64,000 nucleotides of DNA, taken from Rheum nobile (lineage: Eukaryota; Streptophyta; Magnoliopsida; Caryophyllales; Polygonaceae). The position numbers and the translations under genes are program-made. The stretch covers positions 868,001-932,000 of the forward strand of contig WOAB01000018.1 in the NCBI GenBank assembly GCA_027886185.1, given 5' to 3'. Shown here one piece after another: positions 31,501-43,166 of the stretch. The first letter of the stretch is position 1. The number at the start of each line of letters is the position of its first letter. Under the pieces are notes generated by a model, which searched no databases, had not been told where the DNA came from, and was given only the letters and a program-made list of their open reading frames with translations.

Positions 31501-33720
31501 TTCGGAGAAAATGATGAAACATTTTCTCATTGGTTCAGGAATTCCATTTGGAGACAATGGTAAGAGCCAGTAAATCAGAGACAGCTTCAGTTGTTTCAAC
31601 TGAATCAAATCGTCAGAAGGTAAATAATCTCGCCTTTATCCTTTCCTGTCTTTATATACATACGATCACTGAGCTTGCTGGGGGTACTTCATTGCTTTGT
31701 TTCTAATGTTGACTTTGTTAACAGAATAACCACCCATGGAAGCCTAATCATCTTACTGAGCCTAAGACCCCTCTTCTTCAAACATACCTGAGGGCAAGGC
31801 CAAATAAGGTCAAGAGCTCTCTTGAAATCGAGGAGGAGGAACTCGAGAAGATTCCAAAATTCAAGGCTCGCCCTTTAAACAAGAAGGTTAGAGAAGACTA
31901 TGTTGAATAATAATAGTAATCTTCCTTTTTTCTTGCCAAATTCTTATAGTGTTTGGATGTCTTGTAAATCAACACATGGTTTTTTTCAGATATTTGAAAG
32001 CAAAGGAGACTTGGGACTTTTCTGCAACAACAAAAAACAGGTTACTATACCTCAAGAGTTCCATTTTGCCATAGATGAAAGAATACCACCACCACAACCT
32101 CCTACAGCTATGGTTTTTGACCTTTTTGACAAGGTAAATACCGCAGTTTTCTCCATGGATGTTGTCTTTCTTTTTCTCAGATTATTTTTTCGGGTCCTTC
32201 ACTCGTGCTTCTTATCTTCCAGCTCTCGATAAGCTCAGATTCCAATCATGACAACATACCAAGAAAAACCAAACCAAATCCTTTCCAACTTCACACTGAG
32301 GTAATCTTGCCTATAACACAAGTTGTATAGTTATTAGAGATATTGGATAAAAGATATTGTATATATCTTTAGTTGGTTAGGATATTTTGTATCTATCTTT
32401 TTGTATAGATATCTTTCTTATATTTAGATAGATTAGCTAGCTTGGAAAGTCTCTGACTTCTATAAATATTGTAATCGTTCTTATGCTTTAATCAGAGGAG
32501 AATATTTTCCATTTGCTTCTTTACATGGTATCGGAGCCAGGAAAGCTCACGTTTTCCTGTGTGATTGTACAGGAAAGAGGTGCAGAAAAGGAGAGAAGGT
32601 TCCTAACTGAACTACTGCAAAAGGAATTGGAAGAAGAGAGAGCCAGGGTTCCCAAGGCCAAACCATATCCTTATACAACTGATTTTCCAGTGGTATTGCT
32701 CGCATGCCTTTCTACTATTGTTGTTGCTGCTCTCATGATGAGGTCCTTAGTCAAACTCCTTTGATTTCCAATGCAGTTTCCACCAAAGCCAGAGACAAAG
32801 CAATGCACGAGGCCGGAGCCCTTCCAGCTAGAGAGTCTAGTGAGGCATGAGATGGAAATGCAGAAGGAGATGGAAGAGAGGCTGAGAAAAGAAAGAGAAG
32901 AGGCTCAGATGAAGATCTTCAAGGCACAACCAGTCTGGAAAGAGTAAGGATTTGTTTTGTGTTCTAGAATCTTTTGTAATTTCTGCAGTATATATTGGAT
33001 GAAATCATCATATTTTTATGAATTTTGTATGTGTAGGGATCCTATTCCAGTTCCAGAGAAGGAGCGAAAACCTCTCACACAGGTTCAAGAATTCAACCTT
33101 CATGTTGTGCACCGAGCTGTCGAAAGAGCTGAATTTGACAAGAAGGTGCAAGAGAAGGAGGTAGTCTACAAGAGATACAGAGAAGAGCAAGAAACTGCAG
33201 AGATGGTAGGTGTTGTTTGCTCTAATTCTTGATTATTCCAATCTATGCTCAAACTTTAACCAAACACCATATGATTAATTGAAGATGGTAGGTGTTGTTT
33301 GCTCTAATTCTTGATTATTCCAATCTATGCTCAAACTTTAACCAAACACCATATGATTAATTGAAGTGGTAGTTAACCCTGTTTTTCTGCTTTGGCTTTA
33401 TGGTACAGATGGAGGAAGAGAAGGCCTTGAAGCAGCTGAGGAGAACTTTGGTGCCCCATGCAAGACCATTGCCTAAGTTTGCTAACCCATTTGTGCCTCA
33501 AAAGTATGCAAAAACAGGAAAAAATAACATATTAGTTCATTCTAACTCCCTTTATATTAGTGAGGTGATTAACATCCATGTTAATGTATGTGCATTCAGG
33601 TCTTCTAAGGAATCAACCAAGGCAAAATCCCCGAGTCTGCGCATTTCCCAGAGGAAGGAGAGACGAAGCGCCATTGCAACCACAATAGTAGCTTCTTCTC
33701 CTGCATGTCAAATGAGATGA
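28558..33720 (+). CDS. TPX2: TPX2, spindle assembly factor (targeting protein for Xklp2)
   Basis: Nineteen exons join in frame: 28558-28702, 29454-29530, 29660-29745, 30018-30084, 30173-30231, 30329-30399, 30486-30669, 30768-30864, 30938-31309, 31398-31460, 31539-31619, 31725-31886, 31990-32133, 32223-32300, 32573-32692, 32777-32943, 33037-33205, 33409-33503, 33600-33720. They total 2358 nt, 785 residues; Arabidopsis TPX2 is of similar length. The N-terminus has YEFTAPKFYDF, the Aurora-kinase-binding type motif. The middle (exon 30938-31309) is the TPX2 importin-binding region, with KARPLNKK-type repeats. The C-terminus is the basic coiled TPX2 domain (FNLHVVHRAVERAEFDKKV, then PHARPLPKFANPFVPQKSSK). 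TPX2 nucleates and bundles spindle microtubules and activates Aurora A; importins hold it in the nucleus before mitosis. Intron 9 uses a GC donor, intron 17 holds a duplicated donor, and intron 14 carries an LTR remnant. No stop interrupts the frame. Confidence 0.93.
32327..32545 (+). mobile_element. Copia-type LTR remnant with PBS in TPX2 intron 14
   Basis: An AT-rich block with TATA-like words ends in TTACA and is followed directly by TGGTATCGGAGCCAGG (32526-32541), the layout of an LTR end and a tRNA-Met PBS (TGGTATCAGAGCC type). No second LTR or target duplication is seen. The acceptor of the next exon is only about 30 bp further on. Confidence 0.5.
33201..33364 (+). repeat. 82-bp tandem duplication spanning a TPX2 splice donor
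   Basis: 33201-33282 and 33283-33364 are identical or nearly so. Each begins AGATGGTAGGTG, so the last exon bases and the GT donor of intron 17 exist twice. Confidence 0.9.
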
Positions 33721-34990
33721 TAAAATTCTTAGGTCTTCTAAGGAAACAACAAAGGGTGTATAAAATCTTAGGGAGGGTGTGTTGTTTCATGTATTTTTCT
33801 TGCCTCCTTATGAACAGGCAAAAAAAAAAAATTGTAATTCTTTTTCCTCCTCTTGAGGATTTTATTTTGTAAGAATATATGTGATGAAGAAGATTTCTTC
33901 ATCCGACATTTGCAGATTTTTTGTAGGTGCAACATTTAGTGAAGAACAAGCGAACAAGCTCTCTTGTTTCATTTTCTTGCCAAGATATGTGATGAAGAAG
34001 ATGCCAAAGTCATACAAATGTTCCGGACAAGATCTCAGGATTGCACCAAACTTTTCCAATGATTTAAAAAGCTATTATTGAACTAAGTTTACATGTAACA
34101 GAAAATCTTTCCTTACAACAAGCATGGGTAATTTGGTTCAACACAAGCATCAATATATGATCCGAGTGTTATAAATATGAGCTTGTTTCGTGCTTGCCAA
34201 ATGAAATAAGTGAGAGGACAGTAGAAAAAGGTGATCAATGGAGTCATTACTAGCATTACAACAAGGGTTGGTGTTGGATTTGCATGAACTCATATATGTA
34301 TAGGATTGGATACAACGGTCATAAATTTGATCTGAATGGAATTTTGTTCTTTCTGTATGTTAACTTGGGCCAATCTAATAATCCAGATATCCAGTATTTT
34401 TTCATAATGCAAAGAAAACCGTACAATATCAGTTGAGCTTTTAACTGTTTTTAAGCAACTGAGTTTCAGGATTGAACCAAGAACTCAAAACAATCACATT
34501 AGCAATTCGGGAACATCTCTAACAAATCCACAAGGACACAAAGAACCCTACCTAACAGAAAAATTGAGCATGCTTCTGTGTGCCATCTTCTTCTTGATGT
34601 TAGTGATCCCATGAATGATGGACAAAACTCCCGTCTCCATTCTATGGGCATGGTCATTGTTTGAAGCTGAGTTTGAAGGTTACCGTGCATCTGTCTGGTT
34701 GATTTTAGTATCCATGAACAGAAGACTGATTCAATGAAAATACAATATTAATCCACATTTTCATGGCAGAGCTATGACAAATGAATATGAGTAACACGCA
34801 GGATCATCCTATGTCATTGATGACTAACAAATTTCGTGAAACTCGGCTGAATAACAAGTCTGAAAACTCTTTTATATTCATGACACAATCAGTTTGACAT
34901 ACCAGAAAAAATATAGAAACTTATTCGGCCACAGTAAGCCATAAACAAGGAACACATATGACGAATAGAAGAATAATAAAGAGGCAAACC
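33721..34990. other. Intergenic between TPX2 and PPR gene
   Basis: Contains the TPX2 3' UTR, a decayed antisense LINE piece (34085-34345) and AT-rich sequence, probably including the PPR 3' UTR. No other gene is supported. Confidence 0.45.
34085..34345 (-). pseudogene. LINE zf-RVT fragment, antisense
   Basis: The minus strand around 34170-34260 reads ITFFYCPLTYFIWQARNKLI, the FFxCPxxxxxW..RN signature found after the RT of plant LINEs. It is frameshifted against the upstream NPCCNAS part. A relic only. Confidence 0.4.
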
Positions 34991-36840
34991 TCATTGCATC
35001 CCGAAAATCTCCTCTGGAGGATCATACACATGGCTTTCTGGGAATATTTCCTCAAAATCTTTCTTCACTTTGTTTCTCAAAAGTGGATGCGGCAAAAGTC
35101 CCTTCAGTAATATTCTAAAGGGAAGCTCCTCCGGTGGTTCTGGAGACTTCAACATATCCTCGTATATATTCATAGCATCTGCAGGAGATCCTTGCCTCAA
35201 GAAGCCTCTGATAACTTCAGTATATGTTTGTGAATCTGGAAAAAGGTCATCCTTTCTCATGTCTTCCCACAACTGCATCACCTCGTCCATTTTTTTACAT
35301 CTTGCTAATGAAACGATCAAGTCTTTGTATAAATAAACATCAGGCTCGTACCAGTCCTCTTTTTGGATAACCCTGAACATCTAAATACAAAGATTTTTCA
35401 TAAGTTTTAAGCTGGTTACAAAGTAAACCTATTTGATAAATAATAAATATAAAACAGGTTACAAAGTTCAATATTTTTCAAACTAGTTCCTATTCTCTAC
35501 AAATTACATAATCAATGAGTTCCAAGATTCAGGAAAATAAAAAGTGAAGCTATATAGTAAAATTAGTGGGAAATGATACCCCAGTTCCTCCTCATTCCAA
35601 AGGAAACTCGTCCTATATGTCAAATCACATTCCTGCTCTAGAATATGCATTTCTTTATCATAACTGGGATCAATAACTCAGTACTTTTAAAGCTAAGCCA
35701 AATTGCAGGAATCATCTCTATTCTTACAGGCTGAATGCATCAAATAGTTAGCCATGTGCTAAAGACTTCACTTAAGGAAATGGATAATTACCTACAAAAT
35801 TAAGCTATTCTTGTACAATTAGAGAGATTTCTCGAAGAAAGACAAGTACTTCTCTTTTGCTTTCATTTACACATGACGTTCCTACAGCGTGTTGATGGAT
35901 CATATACGGAGTAATACATAATTTAGTGGTACAAAATGAAAAGTCACGAGTCATTGGACTATCTTACTCAAAAAAATAGAGCCCAACTATGTTTAGCTCT
36001 TTCAGGAACCTCTAAAAAGCTATTAAGCAATACAAAGAGAAAGACACAACAAGGTAACCATAGAAACCGCCATAAGCAGCAACAATTTATTGAAAGTTCA
36101 CATCCCAAAACTCAACTATCTACCATCATCCTGCAGATTTTTAAAATGAAATCACAAAATGATACAAATCCCTAGTTTCTTTCTCTGTTCCAAGTTCACC
36201 CCTGAATCCAAAATGAATGACCTAAAACCTATAAAACCTTACCAAGTATACAGCACCACATGGAAAGCAAAGATAAGTAACCTACACTAACGATGACCAA
36301 GCAGCTAACACTGAAAAAAAGTAGAGAATTCAATGAATCAAATTACAATAGAAAGAAAATCTACGTATTCAATCAGGCTTCAAAATTCAAACCAGTAACA
36401 AGAAAATTACAGAGTAGAGAGATGAAAGGAACAACCTTGAGTGCTAAAGCAACCTGCTCCTGCCTCTGAAGTTCGGTGAGGACGGCAATCTTATCCAATT
36501 TCAGAAGCCTCAAAACGTGATTCTTCACGAACTTATCAAGCTTCTCCTCGTCATCCTTAAACCTCTTCATCCCTAGGATTACAAAAAGCGCCTCTTTCCC
36601 GATCAGCTTCTTCCCCCTCCATAACGGGCCCCTTGGCCTCCCGTCGTGGTACAGTCGCCATGTCGAACCACACCAGCCGCCCAAGGCTCTGTGAGAATCG
36701 ACCTGCGGTTCTCCAATGGCGCTCCAACTTAGTGCTAGGGTTCCTGCAGGCTCTGCAGCTGCTAGGGTTTTAGTTAGGCATTGAGCAACAATGGAAGCGC
36801 AATTTGGGAACTTCGTTCTCGAAATTGCTCGAGCAAACAT
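34991..36840 (-). CDS. Short pentatricopeptide-repeat (PPR) protein, organelle-targeted
   Basis: Two exons on the minus strand, 36840-36436 and 35380-34991, join in phase through a GT-AG intron of 1055 bp: 264 residues. The N-terminal 50 or so residues (MFARAISRTKFPNC...) are rich in Arg, Ser and Ala, fitting a mitochondrial or plastid transit peptide. A basic WRGKKLIGKEAL segment follows, then the helical repeats (PDVYLYKDLIVSLARCKKMDEVMQLW, split here as VYLYKDLIVSLARCKK and MDEVMQLWEDM; YTEVIRGFLRQGSPADAMNIY). The end is the family's YDPPEEIFGMQ. It matches the small At1g62350/THA8-like group as I remember it. Such short PPR proteins bind organelle RNA and assist intron splicing. The exact target is unknown. 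The start is the first ATG of the open frame. Confidence 0.85.
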
Positions 36841-38142
36841 CGGAGATTTTCACTCATACAAGCAAAGATTGTAACTGGATGAGTTCCACTTCAATGCTTC
36901 ACGGGAAAAGAAAATCGAAGCTCCGATGGGGTTGAAGATTCGAGAATCAGTGTGGAGAATTTGGAATTCACAGATTGGGCTGTTTCGTTTTGGGCTTTCA
37001 AGAGTTTAGGACTTTGTTGGAGGATTTTAGGCATATTTACCCTTTAAGATTTTTCAATTAATAAAATAGATTCTTATTAATTTTTATATATTTTTTCTAT
37101 TTCTATTAACTTTTTTTTTCTCCATCTTTTTTGTTTTTTCTCTCTCTAAAATATTATTTTTTGAGATTTATGATTTAAGGGATAGGGTTTAGGGATAGAG
37201 AGTATAATTTATGGAGAATGATCCATTTTTACTAAGAGTTCATTAATTTAAAAAAAAAATTATCAAATGATTATTTACCTAACTCATCGACTTTGTTGTT
37301 ACTTGTTAGAGGAAACAATCAGGCCCATTGTCCTTTTTCTCCTTCTAAATCGGAAAAGCGACCCACAAAATAAATCTGATTACAAATTGACCCCTATACG
37401 TTCACTTGCTAGTGTCCAGTCTCCTCCCCCTTCCTCTATCTCACTTATTGTCGATTTGTCTCCTCCTTCTCGGAATCGAGAGCCTCTCACCGGCCACCTG
37501 CGCACCTCGTCATCCCCCATCTCCGGCCTCGTCCTCCGTCCGTGGCCTCGTCCTCCGTCCGTGGCCTCGTCCTCCGTCCGTGGCCTCGTCCTCCGTCCGT
37601 GGCCTCGTCCTTCTCCGTCTCCGGCCTCACCTCTTCCGATTATGCCGACTAGCTGCTGACGCTGCCTTTGCCTCCACCGCCTCCTCCTATTCTCTCCCTC
37701 CTCGGTACATATTAGTCGGTTTGAGTATGGTTTGCTCTTTGCCTGACGACTTCTGGCGCCTCCTCCTATTTTCTCCCTTCACCGCTGTCGAGCTCGCAGC
37801 CATCGATTTCACACAAGTACTTTATTATTGCTTTAATTTTTTGTTGTCGTATTCTTTGAAGAATAGTTATTTCAGCAAATATTCTTTTCCATTTTGTATC
37901 AGAAATTAGATGGATATATACATCTAAGGAGATATCTGATATTGTGACCAAATGTTTGTGATTTGTTGTTTGAATATACAGTGCTTGAAAATTATTTGAT
38001 GATTTTTGCACTCCATCTGTTTGCTAAAATGCTTCCTTGTCAGACGCTAGTAAATTCAATTGTGGTGCTTTGGAGTCTCTTATGTCCAGTTAGAGCCCTC
38101 AGTATACCGACATCTCTGCTTACATCTTCAATATAAATTGTA
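36841..38142. other. 5' region of PPR gene and unrecognised C/T-rich sequence
   Basis: The first about 150 bp are the PPR 5' UTR and promoter. Then comes AT-rich DNA, and from 37400 C/T-rich sequence open in two plus frames (37406-37909). The translations are low-complexity Pro/Ser/Leu products of a tandem repeat. I do not support a gene here. Confidence 0.4.
37523..37617 (+). repeat. 19-bp tandem repeat
   Basis: Five copies of GTGGCCTCGTCCTCCGTCC, the first and last imperfect. The unit is not a multiple of 3, so the two open plus frames across it encode shifting copies of the same repeat. Confidence 0.9.
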
Positions 38143-38401
38143 CTCCCTCTGTCCCAAAATATAAGTCCCATTTGATCCGGGCACATCCGTCGAGACGAGT
38201 TTTGTATCGTTAATATCTCTAATTACATAACCCTAAAAATTATAATTTTTTGATATTATTAAAGTACTTGTTGAGACGAATCAAACAAGACCCCACATGA
38301 CTATGTTTTTTCTTATATATTGGAAGAAATCTTAAACCGAAGCTTCAACGGTGAACAGTGACGCGTTCCCAAATGTTGCTTATAATATGGGACGGAGGGA
38401 G
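38143..38401. mobile_element. Stowaway MITE (Tc1/mariner)
   Basis: 259 bp with ends CTCCCTCTGTCCCAAAATAT and the inverse of CTCCCTCCGTCCCATATTAT, flanked by TA on both sides (38141-38142 and 38402-38403). This is the classic plant Stowaway terminus. Confidence 0.9.
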
Positions 38402-39295
38402 TAATTGTCATTTGTAAAAAACAAACAAAAGCTTAGAGGACCATCTATAGGCTCAAGTACAATAGCCTCTCCCACTGTTGGCAAGGATGAAAATTGTTCA
38501 GGATGCCGCTTGTGGGATCGCACGCATACTTGCATGAAGAAATGGACTTTCAGGTACTAAGTTGCATTTCAAGTTCCTCTTTTAGTCTCTTTACTTAAAT
38601 GTCAACCAGGACACTATGATGTATTTTCTGAGCACAATATTGTTGCCGAAGTGGCTATTTGTGTTGTATATTGCTGGAGGCCAAGTATAATGGAAGGAGC
38701 TATAAGATATCCACTTACTACAACAGATATACCAAACAATGTGGACAATCCGGCTAATACACTAATTATCAAGTTAATTGCTTATGGTGAAATGTATACT
38801 TTTATATTGTTGTAGCAGGAATTTGATTATTTCAAGATTCACTTTAGTATAATCTTACCTTACTATCCATATGCAGTTGTATTCGGTATTGCAGTGGACT
38901 TGTGCTTACTCTTAGGTTTCTCTGTAAGAATTGTTTGAAAGATGAACATGTAATAGTATTGCTAACTTATAGTTCTAATACCTATTTTTTTTTTCTTGCT
39001 AACACCATTATACGTGTTCTTGCAGGATTTTAAAAATTGGGTTACCTCTTTTGCTTTAGAAGGTGGCTGTTTCATTTATGTGTTTCATAGTAATGCTTTT
39101 AAAAAATGTCTTAGAAGTATATCTGATCATGCGGTTGGTAGATTGTAGGTGTCATGTGAAGGAATGACATTTTAATGCTTGTATTTGATGGGAATGTTAA
39201 GGCTAAATTGAGATTACTGCACATTCTTTTAATATTGTTTACGTAGGTGGAATATTTTTTTTATATATCCTAGAAAAATTATAAAGATTAAAAAC
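38402..39295. other. Unrecognised region, possible exon relics
   Basis: Near 38485-38555 a short plus frame reads CSGCRLWDRTHTC before a GT, and could be a zinc-binding exon relic. The rest is AT-rich and intron-like. Nothing could be assigned. Confidence 0.25.
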
Positions 39296-39543
39296 CGTTA
39301 TCAACTAGTCTCGATGACACCTCGAACGTCACACCGACTAGTCTCGGTGACATCTTTGAAAGTGCCACCTACTAGGGTTGATGACACCTTCGAAAGTGTC
39401 ACCGACTAGGGTTGATGACACCTTCGAAAGTGCCACTGAGTAGTCTCAAAGTGTCACCGACTAGTCTCGATGCCACCTTGAACGTGCCACCAACTAGTCT
39501 CTTAATGACACTTTGAACGGGCCACCGACTAACCTTGGTGACA
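39296..39543. repeat. Degenerate 33-35 bp tandem repeat, left part
   Basis: Copies of GACACYTTCGAAMGTGCCACC plus GACTAGTCTCGGT. The array stops at 39543, where a solo LTR is inserted, and resumes at 46830 after it. Confidence 0.75.
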
Positions 39544-40686
39544 TGATGAGTGCTATTTTGTAGCACATATCTAAGGGTTATTACCAGGTTTGAGGCGTCA
39601 TTTGGTTGGATTTTATGCACAATCGTGGATTATGGAGTTAGAGTGGAGAAGTGAAGAAATTATGGGATTTATAGAGGTTTGAAGTGTATTGAAGAGTAGA
39701 AGAACAATATGCTGAATTCAAATGGTTCGTTCTCTCTACTCAGATGTCCAAATGAAGTGATTCCAATTCGAGGAGTTAGATCTTGAAGTCTACTACAAGT
39801 CCTCAAAATATGAGCGCAATCCGAGTTGGGAATCAAAAGTTATGGCGTTTTTACTAAAGTGTCACAGAAGCTGAAAAATCACCTTCCCGCGCCAGGAGCC
39901 ACTGCGACCCGGCGGTGGGTCTCAGATAAAGATGACGCCACGCGGCAATATGCTGAACGAAGCAATTAATTATGCCGCGTGCTGATGCTGCATTGAAGAC
40001 GGGCCGAGCTGATGTTGCCTTGGGATGGGCCGAGAAGCAGCTGTTCAATTTAGCTGCTGAACGAGTTTAATTGTCCCCGAATTTCGTTAGTTTATTTTGT
40101 GTTATTATTTTATTATTATTATTATTTCCTTTTATTATTTTTATCACTTTTAGAATTAGGTTAAAAACCCTTTTGTTAACCTAGTTGCCACGGGACACAA
40201 TCTACAATTAAGTTTTACAAGTTTGTTCTTCATTCTGCCTCTAGGGTTTCCAACCCATGGAGAACTAAACACCTTTATTCTGCTAGACGTTTGAAGCAAT
40301 ACAGTTGATTCGGTTGTGAGATTTCTATTCCTTGTTCTTATTCTTATGTGTGTTGGTTTGATTCTCTTGGTTATATTGATTATTGATTTATCATTGTTCT
40401 TCATAGTCTGGCCAGCTAGGTTGAGTAATATCTATCAATTGCTAGGATTGCATATAGGGGTTCCGAGTGCATATCTAGTAGCAAACACAATTGTGCGTAT
40501 AGGGGTTCCGAGCGTACAATTGTGAGTGAGAATCAGTTGCATGCGAGTATTAATACGTCTTTCTATTTGCATGTATCCTATATCCTTGTGTGCATTGCTA
40601 TTGCTTTGTTGGTGGTAAAGTATACCGACAACTGTGAGAATCAGAGGTATTTTACCATTGGCATAGTAATAAGTCTATCGACAATT

Positions 40687-41590
40687 TGATAACAGGTTTT
40701 TGTCGTGTAAAAACTGCTATGCAAAATATCCAAACAAACCTTAAACCGTAGTCCTAGGTAAGTAAAGGTCGAATCCACAGGGAGGCGAATTCTATCTAAA
40801 TATGCAATTCGTATGTCAATCAAACGTAACCAAAGGGGGTTTTTGTTTGTTTAAGTAATCTAAACATGCAAAAGTAAACAAGCGAAATAGTTGTGAAATC
40901 AGTAATGGGGAAAGCACTCAGTCAAACAACATCCACTATTCGTATGACAAGTTGATCATAGATATTCATTCAAAATCTCATGCAATGGTGATTCCAATTC
41001 CTTTTCAAATATAACTAATTGCACAACCAGATACTATTAGCACTAACTAATTAAACAACCCTGAAACTATCAAGATTCAGTTTAACAGCAGCTTTATGGA
41101 TAGGAATATAGTTGGATACAATTCTAGCATAAAACAACCAGCTTTTATCCTAGAATGTAAATCAACTATATTCCTATCCATAAAGCTGCTGTTAAACTGA
41201 ATCTTGATAGTTTCAGGGTTGTTTAATTAGTTAGTGCTAATAGTATCTGGTTGTGCTATTAGTTATATTTGAAAAGGAATTGGAATCACCATTGCATGAG
41301 ATTTTCAATGAGTATCTATGATCAACTTGTCATACGAATAGTGGATGTTGTTTGACTGAGTGCTTTCCCCATTACTGATTTCACAACTCTTTCGCTTGTT
41401 TACTTTTGCATGTTTAGATTACTTAAACAAACAAAACCCCCCTTTGGTTACGTTTGATTGACATACGAATTGCATATTTAGATAGAATTCACCTCCCTGT
41501 GGATTCGACCTTTACTTACCTAGGACTACGGTTTAAGGTTTGTTTGGATATTTTGCATAACAGTTTTTACACGACAAAAACCTATTATCA
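40687..41590. repeat. Long inverted repeat made of two LTR halves
   Basis: Arms of about 430 bp (40687-41117 and 41165-41590) are nearly perfect inverse copies, with a 47-bp spacer present only in the left arm's continuation. Transcribed, it would fold into a long hairpin. Confidence 0.85.
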
Positions 41591-41593
41591 AAT

Positions 41594-41611
41594 TGGCGCC
41601 GTTGCCGGGGA
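41594..41611 (+). other. Primer binding site, tRNA-Asp type
   Basis: TGGCGCCGTTGCCGGGGA, a perfect complement of the plant tRNA-Asp 3' end, 3 bp after the LTR end at 41590. Confidence 0.85.
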
Positions 41612-41723
41612 GGCAATAATCTATTTTGTGTGCGATTTGTGTGTCAACTATTGTGTGGACCTAGCTTACGGTCCACACCCGTGCTATTGATTTTTGTTTT
41701 TCCTTTTTGATTTTGTTACAGAG

Positions 41724-42233
41724 ATGGATAGATTTCCCCACTTCCATCAGGAGCCGCAATATGACCCATACTCATACGCATACACTCCAGGGTGGAGAGA
41801 TCACCCCAATTCGAGTTATGGGCACCAACATTATCCCCCTTATGGTCATGATTACCAGGAGTTTTACTCGAAACCACAGTCGTTCTATCAGCATGGTACT
41901 CCACCGCAGTACTACCCAGCCTACGAGCATAGCCCACCAGTGTCCAATCCAGATTATTATGTCTCACAGTCTATTGCGGATTTATCCCGGACCTTGGAGA
42001 ATCAGATGGGGAACAATCCAAGTCCCTCCATGTCATTGGATGACATGTTTCGATCTTTTACTCAGAACATGATCCAACTTGAACAACAAGCGAAGTCCAA
42101 TATCCAGATCTTTGAGAGGCAGACGGAGCAAATGGTGCAAGCATTAAGCAGAATGGAGGCCATGACGTCGGCAGAACCACTATCTCACCCAGTGGTGCAC
42201 CGGGAAGAGAATGTCTTCTCGATGACCCTATAA
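41724..42233 (+). pseudogene. gag remnant (linker part) of rearranged Ty3 element
   Basis: 169 residues from ATG 41724. The start shares YSYAYTPGWRDHPN with the middle of the 16383 gag, and a Tyr/Pro/Gln-rich linker and a coiled part follow. The whole gag domain that should precede it is missing. The stop at 42231 separates it from the next frame. Confidence 0.7.
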
Positions 42234-42377
42234 AGTACTGAGCAGCTGCATGTCGTCCCCTTAGCTGAAAGGGAAGAACAAATTTGTGAGCCGGGTGCAG
42301 AATGCAGCAAGATATTTGCAGAAGAGGACCGGAGACCGCGAGAGGTATACCTCGACCTTGGTTCACCCACTGAGGAG

Positions 42378-43166
42378 ATGGGTATTCCAGACGATATTTT
42401 GGACCGCGTTGTGCTTTCTGAAGAAGAGTATTTTTTGGGACTGGAGGAATTCAGCGACCAAGAGGAGGAGAGCCGCGATCGTGGAAACGATCCTGCGACG
42501 CTCGTTCCTCTCGAAAACGCCCTGGCAGCCCCCGACCCTCTCGAGGCTGCCTATGATGAGTATGTGCGTCTAAACTCCTGGCGCCATTGCTTATCAAACT
42601 CCTCCCCGCTCGTTGCGCTGCAACCCGTTGCACCCTTCCCTGAGGCATTACAAGATACTCAAAGGCTGAAGAACAACAATGAAATCTATGAGGCCTTCCG
42701 TAACTGCGCAGATACCATTCCCTTGATCAAACTGGCAAGTTGCATCCCTCGCTACACAGAGTTTTTAAGGGCGCTGGGCAATATAAAGAAGAAACCAAAG
42801 GGGAAGCACAAGAAGGAAGCCTTAATTCAGGTGGCAGATTTTTACATGTTGGATACAGGGCATGACATACATGCATTCCCTGAGATGTTGGGTAGACCGT
42901 TCCTGAAGATGGCAAGTGCATTCATAGATATAAACAACGGTCCAACCATCAAAAAGTACACAAGCAAGGGGGAAAGGCTCAATATGGAGCACACAAAGCG
43001 GCATCCCCCTGATCGATCTAAGCATGGGGGAGACGAGGAGAAGAAGGTCAAGATGGAGAAGTCGCTGAAGAAGAAGAATGGTCTAAGGTTCAAACCTTTC
43101 CATGATTGGTTCATAAAGGAGGTATGGATTAAGAAGGTTCCCAAGGAACCTGACGATATGGATTGA
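42378..43166 (+). pseudogene. gag-protease remnant of rearranged Ty3 element
   Basis: 262 residues from ATG 42378. It aligns with the C-terminal third of the 16383 protein: PFPEALQDTQRL and IPLIKLASCIPRYTEFL. A jump then deletes the protease active-site Asp region and leaves only FYMLD and MLGRPFLKMASAFIDI. It keeps the conserved tail KKVKMEKSLKKKNGLRFKPF. It cannot be an active protease. Confidence 0.75.

Noticed and set aside
37267..37909. Two overlapping plus frames of 130 and 167 codons
   Set aside because: They read through a 19-bp C/T-rich tandem repeat and encode low-complexity Pro/Ser/Leu; no splice pattern or family feature supports a gene.
38485..38555. Possible zinc-binding exon CSGCRLWDRTHTC
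   Set aside because: A single short stretch without a second exon or matching family; listed only as a possible relic.
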